A DNA stretch of 44,478 nucleotides from Ruminococcus sp. (GCA_015066875.1 SVNM01000011.1:1-44478), one strand, 5' to 3'; positions 1-8,236 are shown, counted from the stretch's first letter. Notes: generated from the sequence alone by a model not told the origin. Program-made: numbers and translations.

Positions 1-90
<90 letters not shown>

Positions 91-97
91 TTGATAT

Positions 98-173
98 TCC
101 TCCTTAGCTCAGTCGGTAGAGCACTCGGCTGTTAACCGAGTTGTCGCCCGTTCGAGCCGGGCAGGGGGAGCCA
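98..173 (+). tRNA. tRNA-Asn (GTT)
   Basis: A full cloverleaf can be drawn. The acceptor arm TCCTCCT (98-104) pairs with AGGGGGA. The D arm is GCTC/GAGC, the anticodon stem CTCGG/CCGAG carries loop CTGTTAA with anticodon GTT at 131-133, and the T arm GCCCG/CGGGC holds loop TTCGAGC. CCA is encoded at 171-173. It sits seven bases after the 5S rRNA and is probably co-transcribed with the rRNA operon. Confidence 0.97.
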
Positions 174-177
174 AAGA

Positions 178-206
178 AACCTCTTCACTTTGTGGAGAGG
201 TTTTTT
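178..206 (+). terminator. Intrinsic terminator of the rRNA/tRNA operon
   Basis: The inverted repeat AACCTCT (178-184) and AGAGGTT (196-202) forms a short hairpin, followed by a run of T up to 206. It lies five bases past the tRNA CCA end. Confidence 0.9.
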
Positions 207-246
207 GTTTTATTCAGTCTTCTGCAAGGTTATGCAGAATTACTTG

Positions 247-275
247 TTGCATATCATTGAAAAAGCTGTTATACT
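247..275 (+). promoter_or_regulatory. Sigma-A promoter for the membrane protein at 309
   Basis: TTGCAT (247-252) and TATACT (270-275) are separated by 17 bp. A shifted -10, TATAAT at 275-280, is also possible. The next gene starts 33 bases on, with AGGGGAG at 292-298 as ribosome binding site. Confidence 0.65.
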
Positions 276-308
276 ATAATAAATAGATTTTTAGGGGAGA
301 TATTTACT

Positions 309-974
309 ATGACAGAAACGGGTAGAGAATTCGCGAGAAATTCAATGCTGATGAAAAAGTGCCGTAAAATCCACGGCCTTGTATTTTATACATACCTTGT
401 TGCGGGATTGATTTATATTATTTATGCGATTATCAGCGGAGTATTTATGGCGTGGGACTGGCTTTTTATCTGCCTTGAGCTTGACACGCCCTCAACTGTG
501 TGGTTTATTACAGTGACTGATTCGTTGGTTGTTGCTCCCGGCGGATTTGCAATGGCTGTTGCGGGAAGCTATGGCAAAAAGGACCTTTACGCAATGTTTT
601 CATTTGCCCTTGCGGTCTTGAATTTAATTCTGCTGATTTTCCTGAAAGCACGCGGTTTTTTCGATATTGTTCCACTTTCTTTCTATGTGGGAGCAGTCTA
701 CAGCGTGCTGTGCGGTATAGTTTCCGCACTTAACATCAAAGCTAATCTGACCTATCATTTTCTTGAGGAGCAGTATGGCTTCCCTCATTTCAACGAGAGA
801 TTTACTCAGCAGGACGAGGATATTTTTCAGGATAAAATTCTCGATAAATTCACTATGAATATGAGAGAAATTCAGAAGAATTCTTCAGATTCTATGGACG
901 ACCTCCCCTCTGTAGAGGGCACTTTTGAAAAGTACGAGCACGTGCATAAGCCTTCTGATATGGACGAGCTTTGA
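309..974 (+). CDS. Unknown multi-pass membrane protein
   Basis: I do not recognise a named family. The 221-residue product has an N-terminal cytosolic stretch of about 22 residues, then hydrophobic segments at roughly 25-50, 68-88, 93-113 and 122-145. A hydrophilic C-terminal tail of about 75 residues follows, rich in Asp, Glu and Ser and probably cytosolic. There is no cleavable signal peptide. The start is supported by AGGGGAG about 10 bases upstream and a promoter at 247-275. It stands alone between the rRNA operon terminator and the multi-hairpin repeat. The real gene is clear from its promoter, ribosome binding site and hydrophobic pattern; its function is not. Confidence 0.75.
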   Translation: MTETGREFARNSMLMKKCRKIHGLVFYTYLVAGLIYIIYAIISGVFMAWDWLFICLELDTPSTVWFITVTDSLVVAPGGFAMAVAGSYGKKDLYAMFSFALAVLNLILLIFLKARGFFDIVPLSFYVGAVYSVLCGIVSALNIKANLTYHFLEEQYGFPHFNERFTQQDEDIFQDKILDKFTMNMREIQKNSSDSMDDLPSVEGTFEKYEHVHKPSDMDEL

Positions 975-982
975 TTGCGGAT

Positions 983-1291
983 AAAAAAGAACTGCCGTTG
1001 AGGATAACACTTGTACAGAGTTTTTACGTGTATTGTTGAGGAAAACCCTTTTGAAAAAGGGTTATTCCTCAAACTCCTTTCCTAAAACTTTCAAGTTTTA
1101 ATTTAAGCCCCATAGGGTGCACACACCAACAAAATGAGAAATTCAAGTATTTCTCCGTGTGTACCCTATGGGGCTTAAATTAGACTCAAAAGTCTTTGTA
1201 GGGGGTCTGGGGGTAAACTTTCTTCAGAAAGGTTCCCCCAGTAATAACGCATAAAAGTTCTGTAGGAGTATTGTGCTTAAAGGCAGTTTTT
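983..1291. repeat. Multi-hairpin dispersed element, copy 1 (inverted)
   Basis: About 309 bp, with the same parts as the copy at 26085-26395 but in reverse orientation. In order it holds a GAGGAA/TTCCTC hairpin around an AACCC/GGGTT stem, an ACTTTCAAGT hairpin, a long inverted repeat built on TTTAAGCCCCATAGGGT (arms near 1100-1127 and 1159-1187), an AGACTCAAAAGTCT hairpin, and a GGGGG/CCCCC hairpin at 1207-1240. Diverged ends of AAAAA-ACTGCC type lie near 983-997 and 1281-1291. It fills the gap between two convergent genes and probably ends transcription from both. Its right end overlaps the last codons and stop of the GH43 gene. Confidence 0.85.
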
Positions 1292-2767
1292 ATTATAATC
1301 GCAGTTAAAGCTTATGAAGTCAGCAGAGCCCTCGCCTGTAGCGTAAAGACCGATGAGAACTCCCGTAAAACCGCCTGCGACCTCAGAGGAGAGGTAGCGT
1401 GTCTGGGCGGTACCAAGCTGAATTTCGCCGTTTTCGGTGCAGAGAATAAAGGAATAGCAATAGCTGTTGGAGTAAATTTTCAGCTTAGCGGAGTTGTCTG
1501 TCAGGTGGATTTTATTCTGAACGCACTTTGCCTCGCCGATATTAAGACGCAGTAAAGCCACATAATTACCCTCCTCGCTGAGCTCAACCGCAAGGTCATA
1601 GTGGTGGTTTTCGTCCATATAAAGAGTAATTCCCGCCTCGGTGGCGTCTGATTTTAACTCACAGGAGATTTCTGCATTGAAATCGCGCTGACGAATTCCG
1701 ATAAATGTAGGAGTATCCGCCATATCGAGAGTAACGTCTGTAGCGGTGAGAGTAAACTTATTTTCACTGAAAGAGTAATTCTCCGTAACGGGATGTCTGA
1801 GGAAGCACCACTCCATAAAAGGAGCAGTATTTGCGAAGGAATTATTACCAAGAGGAGCCTGAGTAAAATCTCCTTTTATTTCAAATGTATCGGTACAGGT
1901 GCCGTTACTGCCCGCAGTAAACCAGCCGTCCTCACCGAAAAATACAGGAGTCAAAAAAACTTCTCTTCCAAGGTGGTGGAAGGTAAGCCAGCGGTCGATC
2001 TGACGGAAGCCAAGATGAAGCATAAACCAGTCGCCGTTTTTGTTTTGGATAAGGTCGCCGTGACCTACGCCCTGAATGGTGTATCCGCCAAGATTGCGGT
2101 TTGTGAGCACTGGGTTGTTATGATATCCCTCAAACTTGCCCCAAATGGAGCTACTGCGTGCGTAGGTAACCATATGGCCGTACTCGGTGCCTCCCTCGGC
2201 AGTCATAAGGTAGTAGAGTCCGTTGATTTTGTACATATGAGGACTTTCGAGGTATCTTCCCCCTGAGCCCTGCCAGATAACACGGCTTTCCGAGAGTTTT
2301 TCTCCTGTTTCGATATTGATTTCACACTGAACAACTCCGTGATTGCCATTATCATCGGTGCCGTTGCTGAGGAAAAAGCATCTGCCGTCTTCGAAATAGA
2401 GCGAGGGATCAATGCCGTCCTGATCAACAAGAACGGGCTCAGACCACTCGCCGTAGATATCATCGGTCCACACGTAGAAATTTCGGTGAGTGGTATCGTT
2501 GGTGGTAACCATATAAAATCTGCCGTTGTTGTAGCGTATTGTGGGAGCAAAAACTCCGCCTGAGCTGTTTATTTTATCAAGCTCTACCTGAGATTTTCTT
2601 GTAAGGCAGTGTCCTATCTGCTTCCAGTTGACAAGGTCACAGCTTTCAAAGAGGGGAACGCCGGGGAAATACTGGAAGGAACTGCACACCATAAAGTATC
2701 TGCCCTCAGCAAAGCAGACGCTTGGATCGGGGTAAAAGCCTTTTAAAACGGGATTTGAATAAACCAT
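1277..2767 (-). CDS. Family 43 glycoside hydrolase (beta-xylosidase/arabinofuranosidase type)
   Basis: The 496-residue protein is a five-bladed propeller GH43 enzyme that removes xylose or arabinose from short side chains. The inverting catalytic set is visible: D14 in FYPDPS (base), D120 in DGIDPS (pKa modulator) and E174 in YLESPHM (acid). A C-terminal beta-sandwich from about residue 320, of the type seen in xylosidase-like subfamilies, completes it. There is no signal peptide, so it should act in the cytosol on imported oligosaccharides. The start follows AGGAGTTTATTACT on the minus strand. It lies downstream of the MATE gene but behind a terminator, so it may be transcribed separately. 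The last codons and stop fall within the end of the multi-hairpin element. Xylosidase versus arabinofuranosidase cannot be decided by eye. Confidence 0.92.
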   Translation of the reverse strand: MVYSNPVLKGFYPDPSVCFAEGRYFMVCSSFQYFPGVPLFESCDLVNWKQIGHCLTRKSQVELDKINSSGGVFAPTIRYNNGRFYMVTTNDTTHRNFYVWTDDIYGEWSEPVLVDQDGIDPSLYFEDGRCFFLSNGTDDNGNHGVVQCEINIETGEKLSESRVIWQGSGGRYLESPHMYKINGLYYLMTAEGGTEYGHMVTYARSSSIWGKFEGYHNNPVLTNRNLGGYTIQGVGHGDLIQNKNGDWFMLHLGFRQIDRWLTFHHLGREVFLTPVFFGEDGWFTAGSNGTCTDTFEIKGDFTQAPLGNNSFANTAPFMEWCFLRHPVTENYSFSENKFTLTATDVTLDMADTPTFIGIRQRDFNAEISCELKSDATEAGITLYMDENHHYDLAVELSEEGNYVALLRLNIGEAKCVQNKIHLTDNSAKLKIYSNSYCYSFILCTENGEIQLGTAQTRYLSSEVAGGFTGVLIGLYATGEGSADFISFNCDYNKNCL

Positions 2768-2796
2768 AGTAATAAACTCCTGAAAAATTGATTTAT

Positions 2797-2827
2797 AAAA
2801 GAGCTCCCGTGCCTTTCAGGAGCTCTT
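2797..2827 (-). terminator. Intrinsic terminator after the MATE gene
   Basis: Stem AAGAGCTCC (2799-2807) and GGAGCTCTT (2819-2827) around an 11-base loop. Read on the minus strand it is followed by a T-rich tract. It lies between the MATE gene and GH43. Confidence 0.8.
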
Positions 2828-2901
2828 AAATTATTCTGTATACAGATTATATAATATCCCACAGGGAAAAGTCAATTGCAAATTCAACTCAAAAGATGAT
2901 T

Positions 2902-4314
2902 TTATATGCTTTTAAGTCTCTGCGGAGTGTTCTCAAGACGTTTCATCGCCCTGAACTCATAAACAGCCATAAATATGGCAATAATTCCTGCAAGAAGGTC
3001 GGCAACGGGACCCGAATAGAGTATACCGATAATTCCGATGAACTTCGGAAGGATAATCAGCACGGGAAGAAGGAAGATTATCTGTCGGGTAAGGGAAAGG
3101 AAGGCTCCCTTAAGAGGCTTGCCGATAGAGGTAAAGAAGGTTGTGGTGACAGGCTGGATACAGTTGAGCCATGTGAAGAACAGGAAAATTCTGAAATACT
3201 TTACACCGAACTCAAAGTAGAGCTCAGCGTCTGCGTCTGAAGCCGAGCCGAACATACTTAAAATCTGTCGCGGGAAGAACTGATACATAATAAATGAAAT
3301 CACCGAGATTATAGCTCCGCCTGTAAGAGCGATGATATATGCCTTTTTAACACGCTTGTAGTTGCCTGCGCCGTAGTTGAAGCTGATAATCGGCTGAGCG
3401 CCCTGTGAAAGACCGATAACGATAGAGAAGATAACCTGGAAAACCTTGATTACAATACCTGAAACGGCAATGGGGATAGACTCGCCGTATTCAGAAAGAG
3501 CTCCGTAGTGCTTCAGCAGATTATTCATAACGATCTGAACAAGCATAATAGCAATCTGGTTGAAGAACGAGGCTACTCCCAGTGAAGCAACACGTATCCA
3601 GACTTTGAAATCGGGGATAAAGTGAGCTTTTGTAAGCTTTACGGTTTTGAAGTTGAAGAGGTAGACGATTACCATAACAGCGGAAACAATCTGTCCTATA
3701 ATGGTAGCATAGGCTGCGCCTGTCATACCCATATCTAATCCGAGAACGAACAGTGCGTCAAGAGCGGTGTTGATTACTGCTCCCACAAGGTTGCACGCCA
3801 TAGTCATTCGTGGGCTTCCGTCAGCACGTACAAGGTGAGCTCCGCCCGTTGTAATAAGAAGAAAGGGAAATCCCAGAGCTGTGATTTTCACATACTCCTC
3901 AGCGTAGGGGAAAACATCATCAGGAGCAGCAAAAAGCTTCAGCAGAGGATTTAAACAGGTAAGAGTTATAACGCTGAGAACAACTCCGCATAATGTAAGC
4001 ATTGTAATAGAGTTGCCTATGTAATAGCCTGCCTTATCTGTTTTGCCCGCACCCATTGTAAGATTGAAGCATGAAGCTCCGCCGATGCCGAAAAGCAGAG
4101 AAATAGCGATACAGGCTGTGGAAAGGGGAAAGGCAATGTTGGTTGCTGCGTTGCCCAGCGTGCCTACAGCGTGTCCGATAAAGAGCTGGTCTACAATATT
4201 GTACAAGGCTCCCACAATCATAGCGATAATGCTTGGCACAGCGAAATTCACCATAAGCTTTGCAATGGGCTGATTGCTGAGGGGATTTGCAGTTGCAGTT
4301 GTGTTTGAACTCAT
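2902..4314 (-). CDS. MATE family multidrug/cation antiporter
   Basis: The 470-residue protein is a MATE-type exporter that pumps cationic drugs or metabolites out in exchange for Na+ or H+. It starts with a short polar leader and the family pattern P-I-A-K-L followed by FAVPSIIAMIVGALYNIVDQLFIG. About twelve hydrophobic segments follow in two six-helix halves, with the usual GIGGASCFNL and GLSQGAQPIISFNYGAG motifs beginning helices of each half. Length and motifs fit the MepA/NorM-like branch in Firmicutes. The ribosome binding site is AAGGAAG upstream of the start at 4314, and the promoter is at 4355-4383. It is transcribed divergently from the diaminopimelate dehydrogenase gene. The transported substrate cannot be told from sequence. 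Confidence 0.93.
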   Translation of the reverse strand: MSSNTTATANPLSNQPIAKLMVNFAVPSIIAMIVGALYNIVDQLFIGHAVGTLGNAATNIAFPLSTACIAISLLFGIGGASCFNLTMGAGKTDKAGYYIGNSITMLTLCGVVLSVITLTCLNPLLKLFAAPDDVFPYAEEYVKITALGFPFLLITTGGAHLVRADGSPRMTMACNLVGAVINTALDALFVLGLDMGMTGAAYATIIGQIVSAVMVIVYLFNFKTVKLTKAHFIPDFKVWIRVASLGVASFFNQIAIMLVQIVMNNLLKHYGALSEYGESIPIAVSGIVIKVFQVIFSIVIGLSQGAQPIISFNYGAGNYKRVKKAYIIALTGGAIISVISFIMYQFFPRQILSMFGSASDADAELYFEFGVKYFRIFLFFTWLNCIQPVTTTFFTSIGKPLKGAFLSLTRQIIFLLPVLIILPKFIGIIGILYSGPVADLLAGIIAIFMAVYEFRAMKRLENTPQRLKSI

Positions 4315-4354
4315 TGAAAAAGGTCACTTCCTTGATTTTTTATTCCAAAATTAC

Positions 4355-4383
4355 ATTATACCACAATTTTGTTGATTTTTCAA
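4355..4383 (-). promoter_or_regulatory. Promoter of the MATE gene
   Basis: On the minus strand TTGAAA (4378-4383) and TATAAT (4355-4360) are 17 bp apart, with an extended -10 TGTGG just before TATAAT. The distance to the start codon is about 40 bases. Confidence 0.75.
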
Positions 4384-4454
4384 CAGTTTTTCAAAGAGGC
4401 AACAGCTTACGAAGCTATGTGAAAAAATAAAAATAAAAAATTTTTTTGTGGTAC

Positions 4455-4483
4455 TTTTCAAACGTTGTAAAATGTGGTATAAT
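4455..4483 (+). promoter_or_regulatory. Promoter of the diaminopimelate dehydrogenase gene
   Basis: TATAAT at 4478-4483 is preceded by an extended -10 TGTGG. The -35 is weak (TTTTCA at 4455-4460, 17-bp spacer). An in-frame ATG at 4446 lies upstream of the -10 and so cannot be the start. Confidence 0.65.
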
Positions 4484-4526
4484 TTCTATGTTGTTTTTAA
4501 ACGCATTTAAGAAAGGATCTGGTATT

Positions 4527-5516
4527 ATGAATAAAATCCGCATCGGAATCGTTGGCTACGGCAACCTCGGCAGAGGTACTGAGCTTGCTATCAGACAGAA
4601 CCCTGATATGGAGCTTTGCTGTGTATTTACCCGCCGTAACCCTTCAGACCTTAAAATTCTCACAGAGGGCGTTCCCGTTTACTCAATCAGCAATATTGCA
4701 GAGTATAAAGACAGCGTTGATGTTCTTATCCTCTGTGGCGGAAGCGCTACCGACCTTCCCGTTCAGGGACCTGAGCTTGCGGAAATGTTCTGTACAGTCG
4801 ACAGCTTTGATACCCACGCAAAAATTCCTCAGTATTTTGAGTCTGTTGACGCTTCAGCTAAAAAAGGCGGAAACGTAAGCGTTATTTCAGTGGGCTGGGA
4901 CCCCGGTATGTTCTCAATCCAGCGTCTTTACGGAAGCTGTATCCTTCCCGACGGAAAGGACTATACCTTCTGGGGCAAGGGCGTTTCACAGGGACATTCC
5001 GACGCTATCAGACGCGTTGAGGGCGTTGTTGACGGCAAGCAGTATACTATTCCCGTTGAAGAGTCTGTTGAAGCTGTAAGAAGCGGAAGCGATCCTGAGC
5101 TTACAACTCGTCAGAAGCATATCAGAGAGTGCTTTGTTGTTGCACAGGAGGGCGCAGATCTTGAAAGAATAGAAAATGAAATCAAGAATATGCCTAACTA
5201 TTTTGCAGATTATGATACAACTGTTCATTTTATCTCGCAGGAGGAGCTCAACCGCGACCACAGCGGAATTCCTCACGGCGGATTTGTAATCAGAAGCGGA
5301 AAGACAGGCGTGAACAGAGAGACTCAGCATATCGTTGAGTACAGCCTTAAGCTTGGCTCTAACCCTGAGTTTACTTCAAGTATCCTTGTGGCTTATGCAA
5401 GAGCTGTATACAGACTCAGCAAGGAAGGCGTAAGCGGAGCTAAAACTGTATTTGATATTGCTCCCGCATATCTTTCACCCAAGAGCGGTGACGAGCTAAG
5501 AGCTACGATACTTTAA
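4527..5516 (+). CDS. ddh: meso-Diaminopimelate dehydrogenase
   Basis: The 329-residue enzyme catalyses reversible NADPH-dependent reductive amination of L-2-amino-6-oxopimelate (tetrahydrodipicolinate) to meso-diaminopimelate. This is a one-step route to lysine and the peptidoglycan cross-link amino acid. The N-terminus has the Rossmann motif GIVGYGNLGRG (residues 7-17). The family stretches VDSFDTH, SVGWDPGMFS and WGKGVSQGHSDAIRR follow, and the C-terminal part is the substrate/dimer domain. Length agrees with the family (about 325). The start at 4527 is chosen because it follows GAAAGGA and the promoter; the longer reading frame begins upstream of the -10. No partner lysine genes are next to it. 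It is followed by hairpin cluster A, not by a classic terminator. Confidence 0.95.
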   Translation: MNKIRIGIVGYGNLGRGTELAIRQNPDMELCCVFTRRNPSDLKILTEGVPVYSISNIAEYKDSVDVLILCGGSATDLPVQGPELAEMFCTVDSFDTHAKIPQYFESVDASAKKGGNVSVISVGWDPGMFSIQRLYGSCILPDGKDYTFWGKGVSQGHSDAIRRVEGVVDGKQYTIPVEESVEAVRSGSDPELTTRQKHIRECFVVAQEGADLERIENEIKNMPNYFADYDTTVHFISQEELNRDHSGIPHGGFVIRSGKTGVNRETQHIVEYSLKLGSNPEFTSSILVAYARAVYRLSKEGVSGAKTVFDIAPAYLSPKSGDELRATIL

Positions 5517-5557
5517 TGGAGCGTATATAAATATACCGAAGCTGTATTTATGTTATC

Positions 5558-5895
5558 GGGACGTCGAGGACGCCGTCCCCTACAGAATGGGTAAAGCGAC
5601 AAATAAAGTTTATTTGTAAGGGCGGATATCATCCGCCCGAATCACCGTAACAATAAATAAACCGTTGCACATCAAATTGTAGGGGCGAACTTTGTTCGCC
5701 CGCAAACAGACTATGCTTTAAGCACAGCAACTATATGTAAACACGTAAGGGCGAACTTTGTTCGCCCTTTTTATATGTGTATAAATAACTGTAGGGGACG
5801 GCGTCCTCGACGTCCCGTAAAAAATATTTTGCAAACGGACAAACTTCCTGTAATACAAATTGTAAATTAATGGGCGGATATTATCCGCCCCTACA
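5558..5895. repeat. Palindrome cluster A (REP-like hairpins)
   Basis: Six short palindromes sit between convergent ddh and the XRE gene, near 5558-5585, 5617-5640, 5678-5704, 5746-5770, 5790-5819 and 5870-5895. Each has a GTAGGGG or CCCCTAC shoulder on one side and a stem of a recurring type. Types seen are GGACGTCGAGGACGCCGTCC, GGGCGGATATCATCCGCCC, GGGCGAACTTTGTTCGCCC and GGGCGGATATTATCCGCCC. Both orientations occur. No coding sequence is credible in this interval. The hairpins may serve as transcript ends for the two convergent units. Confidence 0.9.
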
Positions 5896-5909
5896 TATGT
5901 GTAACGCTG

Positions 5910-6116
5910 TTAATCCTTTACGTATTCGAGGATATCACCGGGCTGGCAGTCAAGAGCCTCGCAGATTGAAGCAAGGGTAGAAAACCTTATGGCGCTTGCC
6001 TTGCCTGTTTTCAGCTTTGAAAGATTTACGTTGCTTACGCCTACCTTTTCGCTGAGCTCGTTGAGACTCATTTTGCGGTCTGCCATAACACGGTCAAGTC
6101 TTACAATTATCTCCAT
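5910..6116 (-). CDS. Small XRE/Cro-type HTH regulator (YozG-like)
   Basis: This 68-residue protein is almost only a helix-turn-helix domain. The core MSLNELSEKVGVSNVNLSKL (residues 16-35) gives recognition helix NVNLSKLKTG, and the closing part CEALDCQPGDILEYV is typical of small Cro/C1 regulators. It has a good AAGGAGG site and follows the second DUF2975 gene by 12 bases, so it is the last gene of a three-gene operon from the promoter at 7441-7469. A DUF2975 membrane protein next to this regulator type is a common pairing in Firmicutes. The likely role is autoregulation or regulation linked to membrane state. The ligand is unknown. Confidence 0.9.
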   Translation of the reverse strand: MEIIVRLDRVMADRKMSLNELSEKVGVSNVNLSKLKTGKASAIRFSTLASICEALDCQPGDILEYVKD

Positions 6117-6128
6117 AAAACCTCCTTA

Positions 6129-6701
6129 TCAGACCATATCGTCATTTTCCTGCTGGATTTTAGCTCCGTAGGAGAAAATATTAGTCAGTAGCAGGAAGAA
6201 CATTCCGATAACAACAATACCGAGGTCAACGTTCATAGTAACTGAATAATCAAGCTCGGATTTTGAAAATACAGCCATTAAAGCTCCTACAGTGGCAGAA
6301 ATAATTGAGGGAGCAAAACTGTCGATGATAATAAGCTCGCCAATGAATTTAAGCCTTTTTGAATTTTCATTTTTAAAAGGGATACCGTCTTCAGCGATAG
6401 CGTTGAATATTTTTGTGGCAGTAAATGCACCGATGCACAATATTGCAAGCTCTGATATTACTTCGGCAAGAGCTACAATCATATTACCAAGATTAGTTAT
6501 TTCAACATCATCGACTTCTACGAAAAATCCTTCATCGTTTCCCACAGGAGAGGTAAGCTCTTTACCTCTTATAAACTCAGTGCCTACAGCGAAAAATATA
6601 ACGACAATTCCGATTATACAGATAATTGCGATAATTTTTGAAAGCGCAGAAGCCTTGCGACTTGAAGCCTGTATCTTCGTCAATAACTTTGTTTTACTCA
6701 T
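6129..6701 (-). CDS. DUF2975 family membrane protein
   Basis: The 190-residue protein has four hydrophobic segments near residues 22-43, 75-97, 115-140 and 152-175. It ends with the DUF2975-type signature FSYGAKIQQENDDMV. The segment between TM1 and TM2 (about 45-74) is polar and probably extracellular. The start follows AAAGGAG. It lies 18 bases after its paralogue at 6720-7388 and 12 bases before the XRE gene. The last 15 residues, and 47 bp of DNA encoding them, are identical to the paralogue while the rest has diverged. Biochemical function is unknown for the family. Confidence 0.85.
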   Translation of the reverse strand: MSKTKLLTKIQASSRKASALSKIIAIICIIGIVVIFFAVGTEFIRGKELTSPVGNDEGFFVEVDDVEITNLGNMIVALAEVISELAILCIGAFTATKIFNAIAEDGIPFKNENSKRLKFIGELIIIDSFAPSIISATVGALMAVFSKSELDYSVTMNVDLGIVVIGMFFLLLTNIFSYGAKIQQENDDMV

Positions 6702-6719
6702 AATAATGACTCCTTTCGA

Positions 6720-7388
6720 TTAAACCATATCGTCATTTTCCTGCTGGATTTTAGCTCCGTAGGAGAAAATCTGAACAAAGAGAATTACAACAACAGTAAA
6801 GAGAATAGCGCTTACAGCAACTGAATCGGAAGCAAGGCACTCCATAACAGCCCAGGGAATCATAGAAATTCCAAAGTGCTTCATACGCTTGAGCACATTT
6901 GCTTCAAAGGGAGAGGAGCACTTTGCAAAAGCGTCTGCAAGACGAAAAGCGAAAATTGCAATAAGAAGAACAGTTACAAGAACGAAAACTGCGGAAACAG
7001 CTGTGGGGATTGCAATATACTTGTAATCGGAAACGTCCTGATTTTCAAGATAACCGTCAGCATTTACAGCGATAGCACCGTCAACCGACTCGTCAACAGT
7101 CATATTGAATTCAATACCCTTGAATTTCTGGTTGATGTCAGCAAGCTTTTCAAGAGCCTCGATATCCTCTTCCATATCAAGCATAGGAGGAATTCTGTCC
7201 TCATCAATAAGAACCTGAGCTGTGAAATTGCCGTTGATTTTAAAGCAGTCATCGGGAATCTGCATAATTCCCACCGCTAAAATGATTGAGCTCACTATGC
7301 CTAAAATGAGGAACACCTGAGCGATAATGAGGAGAATTTTGCTTACCTTGCCAATGAGATTGATTCGTTTAACATTTTTATTTTCCAT
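6720..7388 (-). CDS. DUF2975 family membrane protein, longer paralogue
   Basis: The 222-residue product has TM segments near residues 12-38, 127-150, 170-190 and 195-212. A larger extracytoplasmic loop (about 40-120), rich in Asp and Glu, lies between TM1 and TM2. It ends in the same FSYGAKIQQENDDMV tail as its neighbour. The start at 7388 is preferred because AAGGTGGT lies just upstream; a longer frame would begin inside the -35 box at 7464-7469. It is the first gene of the operon with 6129-6701 and the XRE gene. The enlarged loop suggests that the two paralogues sense or bind different things, which is inference only. Confidence 0.82.
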   Translation of the reverse strand: MENKNVKRINLIGKVSKILLIIAQVFLILGIVSSIILAVGIMQIPDDCFKINGNFTAQVLIDEDRIPPMLDMEEDIEALEKLADINQKFKGIEFNMTVDESVDGAIAVNADGYLENQDVSDYKYIAIPTAVSAVFVLVTVLLIAIFAFRLADAFAKCSSPFEANVLKRMKHFGISMIPWAVMECLASDSVAVSAILFTVVVILFVQIFSYGAKIQQENDDMV

Positions 7389-7440
7389 AATAAAAAACCA
7401 CCTTATAAAAATTTTGTTTTGTATCTCAGCTGATGTACAC

Positions 7441-7469
7441 AGTATATCACCGGTATTAACGTTTGTCAA
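7441..7469 (-). promoter_or_regulatory. Promoter of the DUF2975-DUF2975-XRE operon
   Basis: Minus-strand TTGACA (7464-7469), 17-bp spacer, TATACT (7441-7446). This near-consensus promoter lies about 50 bases before the start at 7388. Confidence 0.88.
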
Positions 7470-7604
7470 CTATAATTTATCGAAAAACATTAAATATCGT
7501 CGCTTTTTACAATGAACGAGCGATTTTACAGGAACTCTCTTGTTTGTTTTAACGATAAATTTTTAATGTTTATCATTAAATCTGTGCGGATACGCACCAA
7601 TAAT

Positions 7605-8101
7605 TGTAGGGGATGTCGCCCTCGACGTCCCGTAATTCACGTAATCGGTAATTCAATCTGGTGTAGGGGCGAACTTTGTTCGCCCGCAAACATATTGTGG
7701 TTTTTTGTACGGTCACATTAAAATTTGTAGGGGCGGACGCCCTCGTCCGCCCGTGTCTGTCCCTGACGACCCGTCACATATCGAAAATGGCGGAATAATC
7801 TGTTGTAGGGACACGGCGTGCCGTGTCCGCAGAAAAAATCCCCAAAATGTGAATTAACGAACGGGCGGACGAGGGCGTCCGCCCCTACAGAATGGTAAAT
7901 CCAAAAACGTATTGTAATTTGCGGGCGGATGATATCCGCCCCTACATCGGAACGGGAACATTTCAAAATATGTAGGGGAGGTTGTCCTCGACGTCCCGTA
8001 ATTCACGTAATCGGTAATTCAATCTGGTGTAGGGGCGAACTTTGTTCGCCCACAAAATACGGTGTCAATATTGAACGGGCGAACACAGTTCGCCCCTACA
8101 G
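7605..8101. repeat. Palindrome cluster B (REP-like hairpins) with a long direct repeat
   Basis: The gap between the divergent DUF2975 operon and ugd holds at least eight palindromes. Stem types include GGGGATGTCGCCCTCGACGTCC, GGGCGAACTTTGTTCGCCC (twice), GGGCGGACGCCCTCGTCCGCCC, GGACACGGCGTGCCGTGTCC, GGGCGGATGATATCCGCCC and GGGCGAACACAGTTCGCCC. A 64-bp segment covering half of one palindrome, a spacer and a whole second palindrome is repeated in direct orientation at 7620-7683 and 7986-8049, 366 bp apart. Short reading frames here are artefacts of the repeats. Confidence 0.9.
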
Positions 8102-8171
8102 AATGGTAACCCACGAATTGTATGTGACTCCGCATACATCGTCCCATACAATATGAAATAATGCCTTTGTG

Positions 8172-8200
8172 TTGCAAAAAGCAGAATAATGTGGTATAAT
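8172..8200 (+). promoter_or_regulatory. Promoter of ugd
   Basis: TTGCAA (8172-8177), 17-bp spacer, TATAAT (8195-8200), with an extended TGTGG before the -10 as at ddh. The start codon is about 36 bases downstream, behind GGAGG at 8224-8228. Confidence 0.8.
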
Positions 8201-8236
8201 GTTTTAAACAAGTATTTCCGTATGGAGGATATCTTA

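Noticed and set aside
1793-2266. Plus-strand frame of 157 codons opposite GH43
   Set aside because: It is the antisense shadow of a clear GH43 gene with intact catalytic residues.
4446-4526. Longer N-terminus for diaminopimelate dehydrogenase
   Set aside because: The upstream ATG lies before the -10 box; the start at 4527 has a ribosome binding site and matches the family N-terminus.
7605-8101. CRISPR array
   Set aside because: Repeats vary in sequence and orientation, spacing is irregular, units are palindromes sharing spacers, and no cas gene is present.
7929-8156. Small protein-coding genes inside the palindrome clusters
   Set aside because: The reading frames arise from repeated palindromes on both strands, with no ribosome binding site or promoter; similar frames recur in every cluster.
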